Made by a program: the position numbers and the translations under genes. This document shows, piece by piece, positions 1-9,116 of a DNA stretch of 64,000 bases; position 1 is the stretch's first letter, and the number at the start of each line of letters is the position of its first letter. The notes below the pieces were generated by a model. That model was not told where the DNA came from, made no database searches, and saw only the letters and a program-made list of their open reading frames with translations. The stretch is from positions 62,001-126,000 of the forward strand of contig CAZVZG010000003.1 of NCBI GenBank assembly GCA_964630785.1, written 5' to 3'. The stretch comes from JADLCX01 sp964630785. Its GTDB lineage: Bacteria; Planctomycetota; Phycisphaerae; Phycisphaerales; UBA1924.

Positions 1-2
1 AG

Positions 3-848
3 TCGGCCCAGATGCGCAGGATCGAGGTGCCGCTCTCGTGGATGATCGCGGGCATGGTCCCGATCACCATCGGCATGATCCTGCTGCAGATGCTCGCGTT
101 CGACATCTCGTGGTACGCGGGGATCATCGCCGTGGGCATGGCGTTCGTGCTGGCGCTGGTCGCCTGCCGGGCCACGGGCGAGACCGACACCACCCCCATC
201 GGCGCCATGGGCAAGGTGATGCAGCTGCTCTTCGCCGGGCTGCACCCCGGCAAGATCGTGCCCAACCTCGCCTCGGCCGGCATCGCGGCCAACTCCGCGA
301 GCTCGTCGGCCGACCTGCTCACCGACCTCAAGAGCGGCTACCTGCTCGGGGCCAACCCCCGCAAGCAGTTCCTGGCCCAGTTCATCGGCCTGTTCTTCGG
401 GACGCTGGCGATCGTCCCGATCTGGTATCTGATGGTGCCGACCAAGGCCAAGCTCGAGTCGTTCGCCGCGCCCGCGACCAACCAGTGGTACAAGGTCGCG
501 CAGGTGCTCACCGAGGGCCTGGACAAGCTGCCCGACTCGGCCAAGTGGGCCCTGCTCATCGGGTGCCTCATCGGCGTGGCCATGCCCATCATCGAGAAGA
601 CGCTCGTGCCCGCCGACAAGCGCAAGTACTTCCCCTCGGCCATGGGCCTGGGCCTGTCGTGGATGGTGCCGTTCGCCAACTCGCTGGCGTTCACCATCGG
701 CGCGATCATCGCGGCCGTCTGGGGGCGGGTGAACAAGAACAGTTGCGAGAAGTTCAACGTGCCCCTGGCCTCGGGCCTGGTCGCGGGCGAGTCGCTCTCG
801 GCCGCGTTCGTCGCGATGACCTCGACGGTCATCGGCCTGCTCAAGTGA
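3..848 (+). CDS. OPT family oligopeptide transporter, C-terminal part
   Basis: This is the last ~282 residues of a polytopic membrane transporter of the oligopeptide transporter (OPT) family, which carries peptides or metal chelates into the cell. The frame is open from the window edge, so the gene begins upstream. Visible features are several hydrophobic helices, the segment GLHPGKIVPNLASAGIAAN, which matches the conserved OPT region with SSSADLLTDLKSGYLLGA, and a C-terminal helix pair ending MTSTVIGLLK. Full-length OPT proteins run to 550-700 residues, so about half is missing. It converges on fabH with a 56-nt gap. The substrate cannot be told from this part. Confidence 0.85.
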   Translation, partial: SAQMRRIEVPLSWMIAGMVPITIGMILLQMLAFDISWYAGIIAVGMAFVLALVACRATGETDTTPIGAMGKVMQLLFAGLHPGKIVPNLASAGIAANSASSSADLLTDLKSGYLLGANPRKQFLAQFIGLFFGTLAIVPIWYLMVPTKAKLESFAAPATNQWYKVAQVLTEGLDKLPDSAKWALLIGCLIGVAMPIIEKTLVPADKRKYFPSAMGLGLSWMVPFANSLAFTIGAIIAAVWGRVNKNSCEKFNVPLASGLVAGESLSAAFVAMTSTVIGLLK

Positions 849-904
849 CGACGCCGCGAGGACGTGGCACGCTCACCGCGTCCTGGCAGGACTTTCCCGC
901 CGGC

Positions 905-1987
905 TCACGCCGCGTGCCGCTCGTGGATCGTCAGCACCTGGCACGACCACGACGTGCCCGCGCCGAAGCCGACCGCGGCCACGATCTGGCCCGGACGCAG
1001 GCGGCCGGCCTCTTTGGCACGGGCCAGGGCCAGCGGGATCGACGCCGCCGCCGTGTTCCCGATCTCGCCCACGTCGATCAGCAGCTTCTCCGGGTCGGCG
1101 TTGAGCAGCGAGCCCACCGCCTCGATGATGCGGGCGTTGGCCTGGTGGGGGATGATGAGGTCGAAATCCGTGGGCGAGATGCCCAGTTCTCGCGCGGCCT
1201 TGCGCAGGCAGTCGCACATCTGCCGCACGGCGACCTTGAACACCTCTCGCCCGCGCAGTTCGAGCGTGTGCTGGGCCGCGTCGACGGTGGCCATGCTCGC
1301 GGGCATCCGGCTGCCGCCGGCCTGCACGCGGATGAGGTCGGCCGCGGAGCCGTCGGCGCCGATGTCGGAGTAGATGACCTCCATCTGGCCGCGGGATTGA
1401 CTGGGGGAGGATGGCGGGGCGATGACCGCGGCCCCCGCGCCGTCGCCGAAGAGGATGCACGACTGTCGATCGGCGTAGTTGGTGATCCGCGTGAGGCAGT
1501 CGGCCCCGATCACCAGCACGCGCCGGTGCATGCCGGCCTTCACCAGCCCGGCCGCCATGTGCAGGGCGTAGCCGAATCCGGCGCAACCGGCCGAGACGTC
1601 CACGGCGGGCACGCCCGTGCACCCGAGCTTGGCCTGCAGGTGGCAACTCGTCGCGGGCACGGGTGAATCGGCCGTTGAGGTCGCCAGCACGATCAGGTCG
1701 AGGTCGGCCGCGGAAACACCCGCGTCCCGCAGCGCCTGGTTCGCGGCCCGGAGCGCCAGATCGCTCGTGGCCTCGCCCACGTCGGCCCGGCGACGCTCGC
1801 GGATCCCGGTGCGCTCCACGATCCACTTGTCGGTGGTTTCGACCGTCTGCGAGAGCGTCTCGTTGGTGAGGATGGTCTCGGGGAGGTACTGACCCAGGCC
1901 CGCGATGGCGCAGAGCGGGACGCGGGCGGCGAAGGCGGCGGCGGGAACACGGATCGGGCGAGCGGTCGGGGTCGCGGCGGTTTCCAA
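905..1987 (-). CDS. fabH: beta-ketoacyl-ACP synthase III (FabH-like)
   Basis: Condensing enzyme that starts fatty-acid synthesis by joining acetyl-CoA (or another acyl-CoA) to malonyl-ACP in the cytosol. The chain has the KAS III triad: Cys135 in DVSAGCAGFGYAL, His in IIPHQANARI near residue 284, and Asn in GNTAAASIP near 314. I chose the TTG start because it lies 8 nt after AGGAG; the frame is open further upstream but shows no other good signal. At 360 residues it is about 30 longer than usual, due to an N-terminal extension. It is isolated from other fab genes, so a specialised ketosynthase role is possible. Confidence 0.9.
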   Translation of the reverse strand: METAATPTARPIRVPAAAFAARVPLCAIAGLGQYLPETILTNETLSQTVETTDKWIVERTGIRERRRADVGEATSDLALRAANQALRDAGVSAADLDLIVLATSTADSPVPATSCHLQAKLGCTGVPAVDVSAGCAGFGYALHMAAGLVKAGMHRRVLVIGADCLTRITNYADRQSCILFGDGAGAAVIAPPSSPSQSRGQMEVIYSDIGADGSAADLIRVQAGGSRMPASMATVDAAQHTLELRGREVFKVAVRQMCDCLRKAARELGISPTDFDLIIPHQANARIIEAVGSLLNADPEKLLIDVGEIGNTAAASIPLALARAKEAGRLRPGQIVAAVGFGAGTSWSCQVLTIHERHAA

Positions 1988-2090
1988 GTGGGGCGCTCCT
2001 GTGAACGGCGCGACCGCATGGTAGCGGCGCGTCGGGAAGGATGCGCCCCACGACCCCCGCCCCCCGCCCGAAGGCATAGACTGCCCCATC

Positions 2091-3218
2091 ATGCCGGGGG
2101 CCACCTTCACTCTCTGCCGCGTCACGGGCATCCCCATCCGGGTCCACTGGACGTTCTCCCTCCTGCTGATTTGGGTGGGCGGGTCCACGCTCATTCGGGG
2201 CGGCTCGGTGGTCGAGGCGCTCTGGTCGGTCCTGTTCATCTGTGCGGTGTTCGTCTGTGTGACGCTGCACGAGCTCGGGCACGCCACCGCGGCCAAGGCC
2301 TACGGGGTTCGGACCCGCGACATCCTGCTCCTGCCCATCGGCGGCGTGGCCTCGCTGGAGCGGATCCCGGAGAAGCCGCTGCACGAGTTCGTCATCGCCG
2401 TGGCCGGGCCGCTGGTGAATGTCGTGATCGGGGGGGTCATCCTCGGGGCGCTGGCGTGGCGGGTCGGGCTCGCGACGGTGATGGGCGGTGACTCCCTGCA
2501 ACTCGACGGCGAGCACTTCCTGGTCTCGCTGGCCGTCGTCAACGTGTGGCTGGTGCTCTTCAACATGATCCCGGCGTTCCCGATGGACGGGGGGCGGGTG
2601 CTCCGGGCTCTCCTTTCGACGATGACCGACCGTGTGACCGCGACGCGGATCGCCGCCCGCGTTGGGCAGGTGGTCGCTGTGCTCATGGCGATCGTCGGCG
2701 TGTTCTACGCGCCGCTGCTCCTGCTGATCGCGGTGTTTGTCTGGTTCGGGGCCGCGGCCGAGTCGCGGGCCGTTCAGGCCACGGCCCTGCTCAAGGGCCA
2801 GAGCGTCTCGGCCGCGATGCTCCGAATGTTCACGACCATCGGCGAGGGCGACACGATCGAGAGCGCCGCCGGGCGGCTGATGTCCGGCACGCCGCAGGAC
2901 TTCCCCGTGACGCGCGACGGCACGCAGGGCTCGCCGATCGTCGGTGTGCTCACCCGCGACGACCTGGCCGCGGCCATCCAGTCGCGCGACCCGTCCACCC
3001 CCGTGCGCGACGTGATGCGCCCCCCGCCCGCGCCGGTGCGAGATTCCGACCCGCTCGAGCGGGCGTTGGAGGCGTTGCAGGCGTCCGGGTCGCCGCTGCT
3101 TCCGGTGGTCGACGCGTTCGGCCGCTTGGTCGGCCTGCTCACGATCGACAACGTGGCCCAGCTGCTCAGGCTCCGCGCCGCCGCGGCGGCCAAAGCTGGA
3201 AGCCACGCGGCCGCGTGA
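2091..3218 (+). CDS. site-2 protease family (M50) metalloprotease with CBS domains
   Basis: Intramembrane zinc metalloprotease of the M50/site-2 protease group, probably cleaving membrane-bound regulators. The zinc motif HELGH is at residues 60-64 and the third-ligand region NMIPAFPMDGGRVLRA at 158-173. Four or more hydrophobic helices surround them. From about residue 240 to the end there are two CBS-type repeats, which usually bind adenosyl nucleotides. This fits the SpoIVFB-like CBS subgroup. No Shine-Dalgarno site is visible; instead a TAGACT box ends 8 nt before the ATG, so the mRNA may be leaderless. It is divergent from fabH. The substrate is unknown. Confidence 0.9.
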   Translation: MPGATFTLCRVTGIPIRVHWTFSLLLIWVGGSTLIRGGSVVEALWSVLFICAVFVCVTLHELGHATAAKAYGVRTRDILLLPIGGVASLERIPEKPLHEFVIAVAGPLVNVVIGGVILGALAWRVGLATVMGGDSLQLDGEHFLVSLAVVNVWLVLFNMIPAFPMDGGRVLRALLSTMTDRVTATRIAARVGQVVAVLMAIVGVFYAPLLLLIAVFVWFGAAAESRAVQATALLKGQSVSAAMLRMFTTIGEGDTIESAAGRLMSGTPQDFPVTRDGTQGSPIVGVLTRDDLAAAIQSRDPSTPVRDVMRPPPAPVRDSDPLERALEALQASGSPLLPVVDAFGRLVGLLTIDNVAQLLRLRAAAAAKAGSHAAA

Positions 3219-3241
3219 GGCGGGCCGGGTTCGACGGACGT

Positions 3242-4912
3242 TCACTCCGAAAAGCGACCCTGGGCGATGAGCGATGCGATCGCCTCGATGTCCGGCGCCG
3301 GCGGGCGGTCGGCCGTCAATCTCGGCACGCGAGAGCGGATGAGCCGGTGCGCCGCCTCGACGGGCTTGCTCGACCTGAGCGGCCGGTGATATTCCAGCGC
3401 CTCGGCCGCCGCCAGCAGTTCGATCGCGACCACGTTGCGCGCCAGTTCGAGGGCGCGCCGGGCCTTCGCCGCCGAGCGCGGGCCCCAGGAGTTGTAATCC
3501 TCCATGCCCGCGCTGGTGCTGAGGTTGGCCACGCTCGCGGGCGTGGACAGTCCGATGAGTTCGTTGCAGCACGCGGCCGCGGTGTATTGCGCGATCATCA
3601 GCCCCGAGTGCAGGCCCGGGCTGGGGCTGAGGAACGGCGGCAGTCCCGACTCGGGGTCGAAGCCGCTGAGCATGTGGTAGACCCGCCGCTCGGCGATCCC
3701 TGCGAGGTGACTCAGCGCGATCGCGAGCGTGTCGAGAGGTATCGCCAGCGCCATGCCGTGGAAGTTGCCGGCGGAGACGACGGACACGGGGGCGGTGTGC
3801 TTGGCGGTCCGCCTGCCTTGCTGTTTACCGGGCTCAATGCCGCCGTCATCGCGGAAGATCAGCGGGTTGTCGGTCACCGCGCCCAGTTCGTTGCCCACGA
3901 TTCCCTGCAAGTACCACACCGCCTGAAGCACCGCGCCGAACACCTGCGGGGCGCAGCGCAGCGAGTAAGGATCCTGCACGCGCGGGTCGTTGAGCCGGTG
4001 CGAAGGGAGGATCTGGCTCTCCGCGAGCAGCTCGCGGAGGCGATCGGCGACGACGATCTGCCCCTCCTGGCCGCGAACGCGGTGCACGCGATCGTCGAGG
4101 AACGCGTCGGTCGCGCGGCAGGCGTCGATCGACATCGCCGCGGCCACCAGCGCGGCGTCGAAGAGGGGTTCGAGGTCATGCACCAGCAACGCCGCCTGAG
4201 CGGCCATCAGGTGCGTTCCGTTGATCAGCGCCAGGCCCTCCTTGGCCTTTAGCGTGATGGGCTTGATCTTCGCGGCCCGCATCGCCGCGAGGCCGGGCAC
4301 CTCGCGACCGCGGTGCTCGGCCCGTCCCTCACCGATCGCAACCAGGATGATGTGGGCCAGCGGCGCCAGGTCGCCGGACGCGCCGCACGAGCCCACCGAC
4401 GGAACGATCGGGTGCACGCCCGCGTTGAGCATGTTCACGAGCGTCTGAACTACCGCCGGACGCACGCCCGAGTGTCCGCGGCTGAGCGAAGCGATGAGCA
4501 GGAGCATCGTCGCACGCACCACGTCGGTCGGCAGCGGCTCGCCGACGCCCGCGGCGTGCGAGCGGATCAGGTTGCGCTGCAGGTCGCGCAGACCGGCCGC
4601 GGGGATGCGCTGGCGTGAGAACGACCCAAAACCCGTGTTGATCCCGTAGTGCGGCTCGCCGTCGTCAAGCACGGATTCCAGCGCGGCCCGGCCATCGGCC
4701 AAGCGGGCGAGGGCGTGTTTCGATAGGAAGACCGAACGCCGATCGCGGGCGACCGCGGCCAGCGTGGACTCGTTGAGCCCGTCGGCGAAGTCGACCGCGA
4801 TTCCGCCGCTGTCGCAATCGATCCACGAGACGCCATCGATCTCGAAGGCTTCAGCGGTGCGGCGACGGGTTCGGCGGGCGGCGTGCTTGGGCATGGGAGG
4901 GGAGTTTCCCAT
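3242..4912 (-). CDS. hutH: histidine ammonia-lyase family protein
   Basis: Class I aromatic amino-acid ammonia-lyase, expected to convert L-histidine to urocanate. The MIO cofactor triad Ala178-Ser179-Gly180 lies in GSCGASGDLAPLAH, Tyr89 in HYGINTGFG, and the substrate-side SHAAG motif is of the histidine type. The late motif is GMEDYNSWG where histidine lyases usually have QED-H, so substrate choice is not certain. Length is 556 residues against about 510, because of a basic, arginine-rich N-terminus. Another ATG six codons later (4894) is equally possible; neither has a ribosome site. No other hut genes are nearby, so a role outside histidine breakdown is possible. Confidence 0.82.
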   Translation of the reverse strand: MGNSPPMPKHAARRTRRRTAEAFEIDGVSWIDCDSGGIAVDFADGLNESTLAAVARDRRSVFLSKHALARLADGRAALESVLDDGEPHYGINTGFGSFSRQRIPAAGLRDLQRNLIRSHAAGVGEPLPTDVVRATMLLLIASLSRGHSGVRPAVVQTLVNMLNAGVHPIVPSVGSCGASGDLAPLAHIILVAIGEGRAEHRGREVPGLAAMRAAKIKPITLKAKEGLALINGTHLMAAQAALLVHDLEPLFDAALVAAAMSIDACRATDAFLDDRVHRVRGQEGQIVVADRLRELLAESQILPSHRLNDPRVQDPYSLRCAPQVFGAVLQAVWYLQGIVGNELGAVTDNPLIFRDDGGIEPGKQQGRRTAKHTAPVSVVSAGNFHGMALAIPLDTLAIALSHLAGIAERRVYHMLSGFDPESGLPPFLSPSPGLHSGLMIAQYTAAACCNELIGLSTPASVANLSTSAGMEDYNSWGPRSAAKARRALELARNVVAIELLAAAEALEYHRPLRSSKPVEAAHRLIRSRVPRLTADRPPAPDIEAIASLIAQGRFSE

Positions 4913-5191
4913 GCTCGGGAGCGTGGGGCAATCACGCCAGAGCGTGCCCTGGGCACTTCGTCCCCCGGCCCCGCCGGCGGTCGGTTCCGCAACTGATGCG
5001 GCGGACAGTAACTTTGGTGACGTCCAGCTTGACACCGGCGTTCGGACCCGCATTCCGATTCAGGCGGAAAGAATTTGTGCCTGTCTGTGATGCGAAGTTG
5101 GCGCTGCCGTCGCGCCCCCCCTCCCCTCTCCCCCCCGGGAGGACGGTGGTCCAAAATGTCGAAAAAATCCCAGATTTGCCTCTCCAAATGG
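4913..5191. other. intergenic region between divergent genes
   Basis: This stretch separates the ammonia-lyase gene from the promoter of the sorted surface protein. It contains a pyrimidine-rich run near 5110-5140 and no convincing ORF, tRNA or terminator. The promoter of the lyase gene should lie here on the minus strand, but I could not pick one with confidence. Confidence 0.5.
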
Positions 5192-5220
5192 TTGACACTT
5201 GAACAGGGTAGTGATAGTTT
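5192..5220 (+). promoter_or_regulatory. sigma70-type promoter of the PEP-CTERM-type protein gene
   Basis: A perfect -35 box TTGACA (5192-5197) is separated by 17 nt from TAGTTT (5215-5220). Transcription would start near 5227, giving a leader of about 130 nt. That leader holds a 7-bp hairpin (GCGCGAA 5237-5243 with TTCGCGC 5249-5255) and a GGAGG site at 5348-5352. Confidence 0.7.
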
Positions 5221-5357
5221 TCAGGCTGTTGGAACGGCGCGAACTCGCTTCGCGCGGTTGAACGAAGTCTGGTCCCTCGCAAACGCTGCGGCGCTCGTGA
5301 ACTCCGACCCCGAATTCCTCCGGGGAAGTGTGTAGTTGTTCGGAAATGGAGGCCAAA

Positions 5358-6215
5358 GTGACAAATCGGATGAGTTCTTCGGCTTGGACGCGCGGCGTGG
5401 TCTCGGCGATCGTGCTGGTCGGCCTCTGCGGCGCGGCCCAGGCGGACACCGTGCTGTACAGCAACGGCTTCGAGTCCGACACATCGGGCTGGAACAGCAC
5501 TGCCCGCGTCACTTCCGGCACCGGCGGGGTCACGTCCGATGTCGGGTCGTTCCACGCAAACACCGACGGCACCAACACATACACCACCTGGGGTGGGTAC
5601 AACTTCGGGGCTGGAAACGCCGTGCCGACCGCGTTCCAGGAGTACAAGACCTCGGTCTCGATCTATCTGAACGTGAACGGTGGAGCCGCCAACGACACTC
5701 GATTCGACTTCAGTTCGGCCATCAACAACAGCAGCGGCACTTTTCAGCGAGACTTCATCTTCAACGCGGGTTTCTACAACGACGCCACCGGTCCTGGTGC
5801 CAACACCAACCGGTTCGTGATCAGCGCCAGCAACAACTCCCAGCCCGGAAGCGCGTACGCGAAGAACCCCGCGCGCGGGCCCATCGCCATTTCCACGACG
5901 GGCTGGTACACGTTTCAGCAGCACTTCTACGATAATGCGGGCGTGCTGGCGGTCGACCTCTCGATCTTCGATTCGTCCAATGTGCTTGTCAACACATGGA
6001 CGCTCTCCGACCCTACGGACCTGATCGCCGGCATCGGTGGTAACCGATACGGGTGGTTTGATTGCAACGGGTTTGGATCAACCCTCGCGTTCGACAACAC
6101 GAGCCTGACCGTGATGACCGTTGTGCCGCTCCCCAGCGCCGCCCTGGCCGGGTTCGGCACGCTCGTCGGCGTCGGAGGCTTGGCCGCGGTGCGGCGGCGC
6201 CGGCTGCGGGCCTGA
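5358..6215 (+). CDS. secreted protein with VPLPA/PEP-CTERM-type sorting signal
   Basis: Exported protein of 285 residues, probably anchored to or processed at the cell envelope. The GTG start is set by GGAGG five nt upstream. An N-terminal signal peptide ends near GAAQA|DTVLYSNGFE. The middle part has no catalytic motif and looks like a beta-rich, Asn/Ser/Thr-rich sugar-binding or structural domain (SNGFESDTSGWN start). The C-terminus has VVPLPSAALAGF, a hydrophobic helix, and an Arg-rich end RRRRLRA, the three-part layout of VPLPA/PEP-CTERM signals that are handled by exosortases. It has its own promoter and a strong terminator, so it is a single-gene unit. The function is unknown. Confidence 0.85.
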   Translation: MTNRMSSSAWTRGVVSAIVLVGLCGAAQADTVLYSNGFESDTSGWNSTARVTSGTGGVTSDVGSFHANTDGTNTYTTWGGYNFGAGNAVPTAFQEYKTSVSIYLNVNGGAANDTRFDFSSAINNSSGTFQRDFIFNAGFYNDATGPGANTNRFVISASNNSQPGSAYAKNPARGPIAISTTGWYTFQQHFYDNAGVLAVDLSIFDSSNVLVNTWTLSDPTDLIAGIGGNRYGWFDCNGFGSTLAFDNTSLTVMTVVPLPSAALAGFGTLVGVGGLAAVRRRRLRA

Positions 6216-6244
6216 TTCTCTGCTGAACCAACACGGGTGAATCG

Positions 6245-6279
6245 ACAGACCCCGCCTCAGAGCGGGGTCTGTACATTTT
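6245..6279 (+). terminator. rho-independent terminator after the sorted surface protein
   Basis: An 11-bp perfect stem (ACAGACCCCGC 6245-6255 with GCGGGGTCTGT 6262-6272) with a 6-nt loop is followed by ACATTTT on the plus strand. It ends the single-gene transcript before the dienelactone hydrolase gene. Confidence 0.85.
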
Positions 6280-6341
6280 GGCGCCTGCGACCGCGGAGCA
6301 GACGGGCCTGTATAGTCTCCCGCGAGTTGCAGGAGAAACCC

Positions 6342-7145
6342 ATGCTTCGAGTCTTGGTGTGTGCGGCGGCGATGTCTTTCGCGTGTTCCGCTCTCGCCGG
6401 TGTCAAGACCGAGCGGATCGAGTACAAGGTCGGCGACCAGACCTTCGAGGGCTTGCTCGCCTACGACGAAGAGGTCAAGCCCGGCGCTCAGCGGCCCGGT
6501 ATGCTCGTCTGCCCAGAATGGTGGGGGTGCAACGAGTACGCGAAGGACCGGGCCGAGAAGATCGCCGAGCTGGGCTACGTCGCCTTCGCCGTGGATATGT
6601 ACGGCAAGGGCAAGACCACCAGCGACCCCAAGCAAGCCGGCGAGTGGTCGAGCGAGGTCATGAACGACCCCAAGGTGCTCGCCGATCGGGCCGCCGCCGG
6701 ACTCAAGGTGCTCGCCGAGCAATCGCGTGTGGACCCCTCGCGGCTTGCAGCCATCGGCTACTGCATGGGCGGAACGGTGGCGCTCGAACTGGCCCGCAGC
6801 GGCCGGCCGCACACCGAGAACCTCCGGGCCATCGTCACGTTCCACGCCTCCAAAATCGCGGCCGCCGACCCCGCGAGCAACGCCAACATCAAGGGCTCGG
6901 TGCTGGTCTGCACCGGCGCGGACGACGGGTTCGTCAAGCCGGACCAGATCGAACGGTTCGAGCAGCAGATGAAGGACGCGAAGATCGACTACCAGTTGAA
7001 CATCTACGGCGGCGCGGTGCACTCGTTCACCAATCCGAACGCCGATAAGTACGGCATCTCGGGCGTGAAGTACAACATCGCCGCGGACAAACGGAGTTGG
7101 GCGGCGATGGCGTTCCTGCTGCAACAGATGTTTTTCAGATGGTGA
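6342..7145 (+). CDS. secreted dienelactone hydrolase family protein
   Basis: Alpha/beta-hydrolase of the dienelactone hydrolase family, 267 residues, acting on ester or lactone bonds. The catalytic triad is visible: Cys141 in GYCMGG, Asp194 or 195 in TGADDGF and His227 in AVHSF. An N-terminal signal peptide (MLRVLVCAAAMSFACSALAG) points to export, unlike the classic cytosolic enzymes of aromatic breakdown. AGGAG ends six nt before the ATG and a TATAGT -10 box sits about 30 nt upstream. A GC hairpin without a T-run follows (7163-7181). No pathway genes are adjacent, so the natural substrate is unknown. Confidence 0.88.
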   Translation: MLRVLVCAAAMSFACSALAGVKTERIEYKVGDQTFEGLLAYDEEVKPGAQRPGMLVCPEWWGCNEYAKDRAEKIAELGYVAFAVDMYGKGKTTSDPKQAGEWSSEVMNDPKVLADRAAAGLKVLAEQSRVDPSRLAAIGYCMGGTVALELARSGRPHTENLRAIVTFHASKIAAADPASNANIKGSVLVCTGADDGFVKPDQIERFEQQMKDAKIDYQLNIYGGAVHSFTNPNADKYGISGVKYNIAADKRSWAAMAFLLQQMFFRW

Positions 7146-7256
7146 AGCGGCGATCCGGGTAGCCCGCCGCTCCGCGGCGGGTCTCGCCCACACTCCGTTT
7201 CCAACCGCCGGGATCGGCTCGCCCACCCGAGCGACGCGGCTGTGTCTTGCAAACAA

Positions 7257-7288
7257 CCAAGAACCCCCGAACCGGCGGGGGTTCTTGG
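7257..7288 (-). terminator. terminator of ahcY
   Basis: A 13-bp perfect stem (7257-7269 with 7276-7288) and a 6-nt loop lie 31 nt beyond the ahcY stop codon. Read on the minus strand the stem is followed by TTGTTTGC, a weak T-rich tail. It may serve both convergent genes. Confidence 0.75.
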
Positions 7289-7319
7289 TGGGGGTTCGCT
7301 TCGTCGCGCCGTCGCCGGC

Positions 7320-8870
<1,551 letters not shown>

Positions 8871-8902
8871 GCGGCTGACTCCTGTGTGTTTCAGGGGATC
8901 CG

Positions 8903-9057
8903 CGTTCGGCTGTTCAGGGGTGTCTAGAGATCACAGAGGGAGGCAACCAGAAGGTCTCTCAGGTCGACTGGTCGATTCCTGGCGTCGTTGTTCCCGGAAG
9001 GATCTCTCTCGCAGATCTCTCTCTCCTCTGTGACCTCTAGACACTCCTGACCGAACG
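8903..9057 (-). promoter_or_regulatory. structured 5' leader of ahcY mRNA with GAGAGA loops
   Basis: Two arms of about 33 nt (8903-8939 and 9025-9057) are complementary, for example CGTTCGG with CCGAACG, TGTCTAGAG with CTCTAGACA, and TCACAGA with TCTGTGA, with few mismatches. They enclose about 85 nt with further hairpins; one is GATCT-loop-AGATC at 9001-9017 with loop GCGAGAG on the minus strand. Transcription from the promoter at 9059-9087 would begin right at the first arm, and the ribosome site follows the second arm by about 20 nt. The fold does not match the SAH riboswitch consensus I remember. It shares a 22-nt GA-rich motif with 26563-26584. Confidence 0.7.
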
Positions 9058-9058
9058 C

Positions 9059-9087
9059 ACTATACCATCCGGGAAACCGTCACGCAA
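9059..9087 (-). promoter_or_regulatory. promoter of ahcY
   Basis: On the minus strand TTGCGT (9082-9087) is followed after 17 nt by TATAGT (9059-9064). The start point would be near 9052-9054, at the edge of the long inverted repeat. A half-copy of the arsR operator (CATCCG plus six nt plus CG, 9066-9079) falls inside the spacer. Confidence 0.6.
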
Positions 9088-9116
9088 CCCCGCGAGACGG
9101 GAAAGTCCATCCAAAG

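Noticed and set aside
873..3572. 899-codon ORF antisense and alternate to fabH and the M50 gene
   Set aside because: Composition is that of a GC-rich shadow frame; fabH and M50 have full motifs in other frames.
7163..7181. Terminator directly after the dienelactone hydrolase gene
   Set aside because: An 8-bp GC hairpin exists but no T-run follows on either strand.
9001..9030. GAGAGA tracts as CsrA-binding GGA sites
   Set aside because: Few of the loops contain the ANGGA core; most are pure AGAGAGA, so CsrA sponge activity is not supported.
8871..9060. SAH riboswitch before ahcY
   Set aside because: The region is strongly folded, but the conserved core sequence I remember for the SAH riboswitch is not present and the outer stem is far longer than usual.
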